Shown here piece after piece: positions 57,613 through 64,000 of a stretch of 64,000 nucleotides of DNA (position 1 is the stretch's first letter; each line of letters starts with the position of its first letter). Under the pieces are notes generated by a model. The model saw only the letters and a program-made list of their open reading frames with translations, did not search any database and was not told where the DNA came from. A program made the translations under genes and the position numbers. Location: NCBI RefSeq assembly GCF_015277675.1, contig NZ_JADHEC010000002.1:1-64000 (forward strand), written 5' to 3'. Origin of the DNA: Flavobacterium soyangense. GTDB lineage: Bacteria; Bacteroidota; Bacteroidia; Flavobacteriales; Flavobacteriaceae.

Positions 57613-60444
57613 TTACGGCTTTGGAGGTGAATTAGGATTCGGATTGTCTTTGTCATCAGTAGTCGGAATTTCAGTTGGAGGTCTTGTTACTTGGGGCATT
57701 CCTTGTTTTGATGTTCTTTGTTTTGGAGCTGCTTGGTCTGGATTTACAGGCTGAGGAACTGTTTGTTGAGGAACTACTGCCTGTTGAACAGAAACAGGAG
57801 TAACTTTTGGCGATGCCAAATATTCTGCTAGATTTTTCTTGATTTGAACTACTTTATAGTTTTCATCTGAAATTACAATCGCCGGTTCCGTAATTTTATA
57901 TTTTTTATCGTCTTTCATTATTGAGGCAATATTTTTCGCATACGCTTCTGATGTTATGCCCTGAACTGTTATGAAATTCTCTTTTTCGGTATAAATATCA
58001 TATGTATAGGATAGCTTATTGATGTTTTCGCCTGCTATGAATTTCTTGATGTTTTCTTCTAATGCTTTTGTGCTTTTATCTTCAAGTTTACCAACATTAT
58101 AAAGTATTTTCCAATTTTTAGTATCCCTTGTTGTGAAATTCAGTTTCTCCAATAACGGAATTTGGGTAGTCAAAATATCCTGAGCGTTCTTGCCTTCTTC
58201 ACTATTTGGATAATTATCAGCAACAAATTGCATTGCTTTTTTATAGGCTTCTAATCCTTGGAGTTTCCCAATGGTATTTGCCTTAAGCAATTCAAATTTT
58301 GGCACAATCTCATCTCCAAAAAATTGAATAATTAATCCGTCTATTTTTTCTAAAACAAAGACAAATTGCTCTTCCTGATATAATTTATACCATTTATTAT
58401 ATTCATTTTCAGATGTTTCTGTTTCAGATATTGAATTAGAATTTGTATTGTTAATGATTTGTGCATAGCGAGAATCCGGATATTGGCTGGAAATTCGGTT
58501 TTTCATCTCTTCTGCCTTTGCACTATTTGTAATTTGATAAATTTTATACAAATTATACATCGTCGGAAGTACTAATTTTTCTTCTGGATTATGCTGTAAC
58601 AATAGGTCAAGCTTGTTGCTCGCCAATTGATATTCCTTGAATTTTTCTTTGTAAATAACTCCAAGTTGATAATACGCAAAGTTTCTTTCTTTAGCAATAC
58701 TGTCTATTTCTGCTTGTGTTTTTGGAAGCTGGTCTAAATAAAAAGCGGTAGTGTATTGAGGTGTTTCTGCTTCGGCGGCTTTCCCTTCCGAAGTTGGGCT
58801 TTTTGCATCTGTCACGTCTTCTTCAACAGCGTTTGTTGTATTGGAAGGCAATCTCCAATTGCCACTTAATGCTCTGTTTCCCCATCTTTTTTGGAATTCT
58901 ACTTTTCCAAAAGCTACTGTTGATGGATTGTAAAAATAAAAAGTGTTAGCTGTATTATTCGCTGAAGTATTTGTAATTGAAGGTGGCGCAAGTCCTGGTT
59001 TTTTTATTGATTTCCCTGCTTGCTGAACTCCAGTTGCAGGATCATCAGCAGTGGTTAAACTGTTTCTTTGAATGTTTTCAAGTTTGGCTTTCTGTTTTTC
59101 TTCCAAGATTTTTTTGTTCTCATCTGACTTTTTTAATTTGCCGATGTAATCTTCAAAGTATAAATTCCTGTCTTTATCTGACATAGCAACTACATTTAAT
59201 ATGCTATCATTCCTTTTGGCAACAGATTCATATTCAATTACTTCATCTAAATCTTTTCTTACTTTTTTAATATGAATGTATTCTCTGGTTTTAACATCCA
59301 TTTTAACTAAAGTGCTGTCATAATATTTAGCAGCTATTGAATATTCCGTATTTTTAAAATGCATATTCCCCAAATCCCTATAATTTGAAGCCACTAAATA
59401 GGCGTCTTTAGAATTTGTTTTAAGAGAAGCATTGTAAAATTTTTTGGCTAATTTCTGATTGTTTTGTTTATCATAAAAAACACCCATTTCATAATAGATA
59501 ATATCTAAAAATGGTCGGTTTTCTCTGTCTGCAACCAGTCTGTTATAGGTTTTTACAAAGGCGTTTGCATCTCCGTTTTCAAAATCAAATAATTGGGCTT
59601 TCTTAGCATACGCTTGAATAATATATTCTCTTTCCGCTTTTCTATTCATATTTATTACGGATTGATAGCTAATAATAGCGCTGTCTCTTTTGCTTAATTC
59701 TTGATATAGTTGTCCAAGGATAAAGTGATATCTTGCTTTTTCGTAGTTTACTTTGGTGAAATTTACAGCGATTTTTAATTTGGCAATAGCGCTGTCTTTT
59801 TCTTCAACATTTAAAAATGTTTCGGCTAAAAGTGCGTTGGCGTCAGCAATATTCTGTTTTTTAAGCTTTTTTTCATCCAGAAGTTTGGATATGTTTTTTA
59901 TGACCTGTATGTCATTTCCTAAACGCATATTGGCTTTTTCTCTCCAAATTTTAGCCTGATATATATTGCTGCTGTTGGTATATTTGTATAAAATATAATT
60001 GAAAGCGTCTAATGCAGGAATAAATCGTTGGTCATAATAACGGGCTTTGCCAAGGAGTAAATACGCCTCGTCAATTTGATAATTTTTTTCTTGACCTCCA
60101 ATATTCATGGAGTGTTTTTGAATTGCTTTGGTGGCTTTAGCTTCGGCTAGTTCAAAATTGGCGTTTTTCGATTTTCCATCGGGAGTATTGTCTTCTTTAA
60201 TTTGCATTCTTTCGACAGGCAATCGTTTCCAAAAATTGTCTTTACCTTCTGCTTTTATACCTTCAATTCCTTTGTTTAAGCCTATTTGACCGTTATATAA
60301 AATATTGTCTCTTGTGCTTAAAGCATGAGAATTTCTGGCCAAAAATGTGTCTTTCTTGGTAGAACAAGCTACTAAGATAATTAAAAATGCTATAGAGAAG
60401 GTGTGTTTAAGTGTCTTGGTTTTCAATGGGAAACAGTTTATCAT
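57613..60444 (-). CDS. sprE: SprE/PorW-like TPR lipoprotein
   Basis: This 943-residue lipoprotein (lipobox LVAC, Cys 27) has the family N-terminus DNILYNGQIGLNKGIEGIKAEGKDNFWKRLPVERM and then many TPR units. This is the pattern of SprE of Flavobacterium johnsoniae and PorW of Porphyromonas gingivalis, needed for gliding and type IX secretion. The C-terminal third holds extra TPRs and a P/Q-rich tail (about 880-943). It is slightly longer than the known SprE. It lies upstream of bactofilin and the atp genes. Confidence 0.9.
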   Translation of the reverse strand: MINCFPLKTKTLKHTFSIAFLIILVACSTKKDTFLARNSHALSTRDNILYNGQIGLNKGIEGIKAEGKDNFWKRLPVERMQIKEDNTPDGKSKNANFELAEAKATKAIQKHSMNIGGQEKNYQIDEAYLLLGKARYYDQRFIPALDAFNYILYKYTNSSNIYQAKIWREKANMRLGNDIQVIKNISKLLDEKKLKKQNIADANALLAETFLNVEEKDSAIAKLKIAVNFTKVNYEKARYHFILGQLYQELSKRDSAIISYQSVINMNRKAEREYIIQAYAKKAQLFDFENGDANAFVKTYNRLVADRENRPFLDIIYYEMGVFYDKQNNQKLAKKFYNASLKTNSKDAYLVASNYRDLGNMHFKNTEYSIAAKYYDSTLVKMDVKTREYIHIKKVRKDLDEVIEYESVAKRNDSILNVVAMSDKDRNLYFEDYIGKLKKSDENKKILEEKQKAKLENIQRNSLTTADDPATGVQQAGKSIKKPGLAPPSITNTSANNTANTFYFYNPSTVAFGKVEFQKRWGNRALSGNWRLPSNTTNAVEEDVTDAKSPTSEGKAAEAETPQYTTAFYLDQLPKTQAEIDSIAKERNFAYYQLGVIYKEKFKEYQLASNKLDLLLQHNPEEKLVLPTMYNLYKIYQITNSAKAEEMKNRISSQYPDSRYAQIINNTNSNSISETETSENEYNKWYKLYQEEQFVFVLEKIDGLIIQFFGDEIVPKFELLKANTIGKLQGLEAYKKAMQFVADNYPNSEEGKNAQDILTTQIPLLEKLNFTTRDTKNWKILYNVGKLEDKSTKALEENIKKFIAGENINKLSYTYDIYTEKENFITVQGITSEAYAKNIASIMKDDKKYKITEPAIVISDENYKVVQIKKNLAEYLASPKVTPVSVQQAVVPQQTVPQPVNPDQAAPKQRTSKQGMPQVTRPPTEIPTTDDKDNPNPNSPPKP

Positions 60445-60512
60445 TTAACTTTTAAAAGAGCATTTTAGTATAATGACTGGTAAAAATACGTTTCTTTTTG
60501 AAATATCGAAAT

Positions 60513-61208
60513 TTAAACGGCAAAAAACGTTTCAAGCTCTTGCAATGTTTCTGGAGATTTTTGAATGTCTTTTACAATTTCGCCTCTATTTAGCACAACA
60601 ATTCTATCGCAAACCTCAACTGTATGCTGCAAATCGTGGCTTGAAACCAAAACAGTAACGTTTGGGTTTTCGGCAAGTTCTTTGATTATTTTTTTTAATC
60701 TGCTAACGGTTGTTGGATCCAAATTTGCAAACGGTTCGTCGAGAATTACCACTTCCGGATTGCCAATGAGTGTGGCAATTATTCCCACTTTTTTTTGGTT
60801 TCCTTTGGATAAATCCCGCAAATATTTTTTGTTTTTCAGGATTTCACCATTAAAAAACTCATCGTGTTTGACTAATAAAGCATCCACATCGGCTTTGTTT
60901 TGATTGCGCAAATCTCCAATGAAATAAAAATATTCTTCAGGTGTCAAATAGCCAATCAGGAAGCTTTCATCCAAAAAAGAAGACGTAAATGGTTTCCAAT
61001 TTTCGCTAACATTTACCAGAACATCGTTGTTAATTATATTTCCTGTCGAAGGTTGGATTAAATCCAAAAGCAAACTAAAAAAAGTAGTTTTTCCGGCGCC
61101 GTTGTTGCCTACAAGACCAAAACTTTGTCCTCTTGGAATTTCTAAAGCATTTATTTTTAATACAGCAGTTCCGTTATATGATTTTGAAAGATTTTGTACT
61201 TGTATCAT
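60513..61208 (-). CDS. ABC transporter ATP-binding protein
   Basis: This 231-residue ATPase has Walker A GNNGAGKTT (about 33-41), the signature LSKGNQKKVGI (LSGGQ variant) and Walker B EVVILDEPFANLDP, then a DRIVVLNRG segment. The gene lies 13 bases after a DUF5687 permease on the same strand, so the two form an exporter. Substrate is unknown. Confidence 0.95.
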   Translation of the reverse strand: MIQVQNLSKSYNGTAVLKINALEIPRGQSFGLVGNNGAGKTTFFSLLLDLIQPSTGNIINNDVLVNVSENWKPFTSSFLDESFLIGYLTPEEYFYFIGDLRNQNKADVDALLVKHDEFFNGEILKNKKYLRDLSKGNQKKVGIIATLIGNPEVVILDEPFANLDPTTVSRLKKIIKELAENPNVTVLVSSHDLQHTVEVCDRIVVLNRGEIVKDIQKSPETLQELETFFAV

Positions 61209-61221
61209 TTTGGTTTACGAA

Positions 61222-62685
61222 TTACGATTTTTGTTTGTAAGCATTAATAGTTTTATATTTTTCGGTTCTGTAGATTTTTTCAATTAATGAGAAAACTTTA
61301 TCTCTTAAACTAAAACCCAAAACTCCTGCAATGGCAACAAATACAAGTCCTAAATTAGGATTCATTAATGAAGATCCTGCCCAATAAAGTAATAATGGCA
61401 AGACTAATTTTGGTAAAGAAAGTAACATTGTGTTTGTATTAAATGCTTTTTTGTCGCCAAAAGCACCTTTGCTCATTGCCAAATCGATTGGGGTTTTAGT
61501 GTAAGCGCCACCAAGCAAAACCAAGTGCGAATTGACGCCAATATTATAAATCGCTCCAACGACAATCGTCAGGTAAACCTGCCAACCATAAAATAAATAA
61601 AAGGAAGCCAAAATGGTCGAAATAAATGTCGCAATCACTACAAGCCACCATTTTGAACTCAAATAGCCTTTATAGGAAATATTTTGTGTCATCATCAGCG
61701 GATAATAAGAACTGTCCCAGCTAGGCACAAATTGTCCAAAAGTGAATAAAAATCCTCCCGAAACAAAAATTCCGGCAAAAATGCGCATCACTTCCGGTTG
61801 ATGTGAATTTTCTCTGAAAAAGATTAATCCGTAAAATAAAAACAGAAGACTCATTACAACCGTAGTTCTAGAACGTTTGTTTCTTTTGATGAGTTTAATG
61901 TCGTTCTTTAAAAAAGTTCCCAAAGTTCCAAATTGGTTCAGCCAAGTCAGATTCTCGGTTTTGGCAATCTCGTGTTTGCTTGATAATCCTGCATCGAGAT
62001 ATAAATTGTTTTTGAGATAAACATAAGTGTAATAATATAATCCCATCAAAGCCAAAACCGGAAATAAAAACATCCATTTTGTATTGAATAATCCATCGAA
62101 AAACACGGAAGTATAAGTAGTAATATCAAAATAGTGATAGTATTGAAAACCTCCCAACACTAAAACAATTGCTGTAAAAACAGCAAATACATTGTCTTTG
62201 TTTGTCAAAATAATATTCAGAAAATTATTGCTGTAAACCAATGCAAACATCGCCAAATGCCAAAGAATCAAGCTCACAACATCATAACCTTCAATCAGCA
62301 AAACAATAGTAAAAGGCAGAAAGAAAAAAACGTGTAGAAAATTAAAAAAGGACAAAAGTGTTTTTCCAATGGAGAAGTTAACAATTGTTGGTCTTTTGAA
62401 TGGCAAAGCTAATAACGGCCGAATATTCATTACCGGGATTTTTTGCAATAATAATCGAATGCCCAGATCTATTAAAAAATAATAAATCAAGAATTTATTT
62501 ACCTCGTGCAATGGATCAAGATTCATTTTTTTCAATCCATAAAAAGCCCCAATTCCAACCATTAGCAAAATAAAAGCATACAAAATGGCTATAAAACCCA
62601 AAAGGATTTTCAAAGCCAAATTAGTTCCGAACGAAGCCGATCGTATAAAAGCTTTCCATTCGAGATACAGGAATTTTTGAATCAT
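61222..62685 (-). CDS. DUF5687 family ABC transporter permease
   Basis: This 487-residue protein has about twelve membrane helices and matches the DUF5687 family of Bacteroidetes membrane proteins: PLLALPFKRPTIVNFSIGKTLLSFFNF near residue 95, and FGQFVPSWDSSYYPLMMTQNI near 320. It is the membrane partner of the ATPase encoded 13 bases downstream. The pair could export lipid, drug or envelope components. Confidence 0.85.
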   Translation of the reverse strand: MIQKFLYLEWKAFIRSASFGTNLALKILLGFIAILYAFILLMVGIGAFYGLKKMNLDPLHEVNKFLIYYFLIDLGIRLLLQKIPVMNIRPLLALPFKRPTIVNFSIGKTLLSFFNFLHVFFFLPFTIVLLIEGYDVVSLILWHLAMFALVYSNNFLNIILTNKDNVFAVFTAIVLVLGGFQYYHYFDITTYTSVFFDGLFNTKWMFLFPVLALMGLYYYTYVYLKNNLYLDAGLSSKHEIAKTENLTWLNQFGTLGTFLKNDIKLIKRNKRSRTTVVMSLLFLFYGLIFFRENSHQPEVMRIFAGIFVSGGFLFTFGQFVPSWDSSYYPLMMTQNISYKGYLSSKWWLVVIATFISTILASFYLFYGWQVYLTIVVGAIYNIGVNSHLVLLGGAYTKTPIDLAMSKGAFGDKKAFNTNTMLLSLPKLVLPLLLYWAGSSLMNPNLGLVFVAIAGVLGFSLRDKVFSLIEKIYRTEKYKTINAYKQKS

Positions 62686-62785
62686 AATTTTGACTTTTAT
62701 TTTTTATTTGTTGATAAAAGTAGGGAAATGTTACAAAAAACTAAACTTCTAAACCCATAAACTTCTTTACTTTTTTTGGGTTTGC

Positions 62786-62793
62786 TATCTTTG
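62786..62793 (+). promoter_or_regulatory. Candidate -7 element of ferredoxin reductase gene
   Basis: TATCTTTG matches TAnnTTTG, 16 bases before the ATG at 62809. No -33 box at normal spacing is seen. Confidence 0.4.
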
Positions 62794-62808
62794 TAAAAAA
62801 TTAATCGT

Positions 62809-63861
62809 ATGCCATCATTCAAAAAACTTGTCATAAAAGAAATAAAGCGCGAAACGGCGGCAGCAGTTTCCATACTTTTTAATGTTCCCGAGGAATTAAA
62901 ACCAAATTATACTTTTATTGCCGGACAATATGTCAATTTGAGATTAACGCTGGACGGACAAGAAATTCGTCGTGCTTATTCTATTTGTTCTTCTCCTGAA
63001 AGTGGAGAATTGAGAATTGCGGTGAAAGCAGTGAAAAACGGTGCATTTTCACAATTTGCCAATACAAAATTAAAAGTAGGTGATCTTATCGAAGTAGGAA
63101 AACCAGAAGGAAAATTTACCTTCGAACCACACACAGACAAACAAAAAAACTATGCTGCATTTGTGGCAGGAAGCGGAATTACACCCGTAATTTCTATTCT
63201 GAAATCGGCTTTGAAGGGCGAACCACAAAGTTCGTTTGTATTGGTTTACGGAAATAAATCTCACGAGGAAACCATCTTTCATCAGGAATTACACGATTTG
63301 CAATCTAAATATACAGGTCGATTATTTGTTCATTATGTTTTCAGTCAGGCGAAAGCCGAAGGGGAACTTTTTGGCAGAATCGATAAATCTGTGGTGAATT
63401 TTGTGTTGAATAATAAACACAAGGAAATAGAATTTGACAAGTTCTATCTGTGTGGTCCGGAAGAAATGATCAATACAGTTTCGGCGGTTTTGGCAGCGCA
63501 TAATATTTCGGAAAAGAATATCAAGTTCGAATTATTCTCAACATCAATTACCGAAGATAAAATTGCAAAATCTCTCGAAGGACACACAAAGATCACCATT
63601 CTTGTTGATGATGATGAAACAACTTTCGAAATGTCACAAAAACAAACTATCCTAGAGGCCGCTTTAAAACAAGGCGTTGACGCTCCCTACTCTTGCCAAG
63701 GCGGAATTTGCAGCAGTTGTCTCGCTCGTATTACCTCCGGAACTGCCGTGATGAAGAAAAACTCCATTCTAACCGATAGCGAAATCGCCGAAGGTTTGGT
63801 TTTAACATGCCAAGCGCATCCTACTTCTGCAGAAATTTTTGTGAATTATGACGATGTTTAA
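62809..63861 (+). CDS. Ferredoxin-type NAD(P)H reductase (PaaE-like)
   Basis: This 350-residue enzyme has an N-terminal FAD domain (QEIRRAYSICSSPE near 57), a nucleotide domain (VAGSGITPVISIL near 117) and a C-terminal plant-type 2Fe-2S domain with CQGGICSSCLA (four-cysteine cluster completed by LTCQ near 337). This is the PaaE/Hcr layout: it passes electrons from NAD(P)H through FAD to the cluster for an oxygenase or desaturase partner. No partner gene is visible here. Confidence 0.93.
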   Translation: MPSFKKLVIKEIKRETAAAVSILFNVPEELKPNYTFIAGQYVNLRLTLDGQEIRRAYSICSSPESGELRIAVKAVKNGAFSQFANTKLKVGDLIEVGKPEGKFTFEPHTDKQKNYAAFVAGSGITPVISILKSALKGEPQSSFVLVYGNKSHEETIFHQELHDLQSKYTGRLFVHYVFSQAKAEGELFGRIDKSVVNFVLNNKHKEIEFDKFYLCGPEEMINTVSAVLAAHNISEKNIKFELFSTSITEDKIAKSLEGHTKITILVDDDETTFEMSQKQTILEAALKQGVDAPYSCQGGICSSCLARITSGTAVMKKNSILTDSEIAEGLVLTCQAHPTSAEIFVNYDDV

Positions 63862-63870
63862 AAAATCTAA

Positions 63871-64000
63871 ATGATGAATTATCACTTTAGACAAGCTGAA
63901 TTTTCTGATGCCTCTCGAATATGGATCATTTTGCAAAAAGCCATACTACGAAGAAAAGAAGACGGTAGCAATCAATGGCAAGACGGGTATCCAAATTCAG
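63871..64000 (+). CDS. GNAT acetyltransferase, truncated by window end
   Basis: The 43 codons visible start MMNYHFRQAEFSDASRIWIILQ and reach QWQDGYPNS, the N-terminal strand and helix of a GNAT domain. The acetyl-CoA loop would be beyond the window. The start could also be the second ATG (63874). It begins 9 bases after the reductase gene. Confidence 0.75.
   Translation, partial: MMNYHFRQAEFSDASRIWIILQKAILRRKEDGSNQWQDGYPNS

Noticed and set aside
1-64000. CRISPR array
   Set aside because: No regularly spaced direct repeats with unique spacers were found; the repeats present are dispersed or tandem without spacers.
1-64000. rRNA genes
   Set aside because: No 16S/23S/5S signature sequence was noticed; only two tRNAs are seen.

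Overview
The window looks like the chromosome of a Flavobacterium-like Bacteroidetes. It is AT-rich, start codons lack Shine-Dalgarno motifs, and many promoters fit the Bacteroidetes form TTTG - about 19 bp - TAnnTTTG (for example 17881-17911 and 19347-19377). Clade-typical families include SprE, DUF2480, DUF3078, DUF4292, DUF5687, bactofilin and an atp cluster without atpD/atpC. No species can be named from sequence alone.

Left part (1-19.4 kb). A tight minus-strand operon (104-2827) encodes a P-loop kinase, a PIN-GNAT-EVE-like fusion protein and an unknown protein; it looks like an undescribed conflict or RNA-related system. It is followed by a serine hydrolase, a sufS-x-sufE-sufT-DUF2480-DUF3078 cluster for Fe-S assembly, and an accessory stretch (8.5-12.8 kb) with DUF4406/NudK, a broken SDR gene, an orphan membrane protein, an alpha/beta hydrolase and a Crp-like regulator. 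Then come housekeeping genes: hflX, an MFS transporter, a Gfo/Idh/MocA oxidoreductase, an Old Yellow Enzyme and rseP.

Mobile island (19460-37675). About 18.2 kb is inserted in the 3' end of a tRNA-Asn gene and bounded by a perfect 19-bp direct repeat. It carries a tyrosine recombinase, two small HTH regulators, a cluster of lipoprotein/membrane unknowns, a DNA-metabolism module (RecA-like AAA ATPase, DUF3871, RepA-like ATPase), a GIY-YIG/NUMOD nuclease, and a type I restriction-modification locus with DUF3800 and a possible BECR-fold nuclease between hsdS and hsdR. I see no relaxase or conjugation genes, so it is better read as a non-self-transmissible integrative element or satellite carrying a defence cargo. 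The 28.0-28.4 kb gap is rich in palindromes and repeats and is a candidate origin or control region.

Right part (37.7-64 kb). A tRNA-Arg follows the right attachment site, then two lipoproteins (an unknown possible TIM barrel and a polysaccharide deacetylase), then a circularly permuted ATP-grasp / alpha-E / transglutaminase operon whose product is unknown. A minus-strand block follows: EnvC-like protein, DUF4292 lipoprotein, TPR protein, sugar nucleotidyltransferase, dut, flippase and GNAT. Next is the ATP synthase operon atpB-E-F-H-A-G, preceded by atpI/atpZ-like genes, bactofilin and sprE (gliding / type IX secretion). The window ends with an ABC exporter pair, a ferredoxin-type reductase and a truncated GNAT gene.

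Dispersed repeats stand out. A 32-nt repeat at 17938 and 48505 (inverted, 31/32 identical) sits exactly 6 nt upstream of the start codons of rseP and the nucleotidyltransferase gene.
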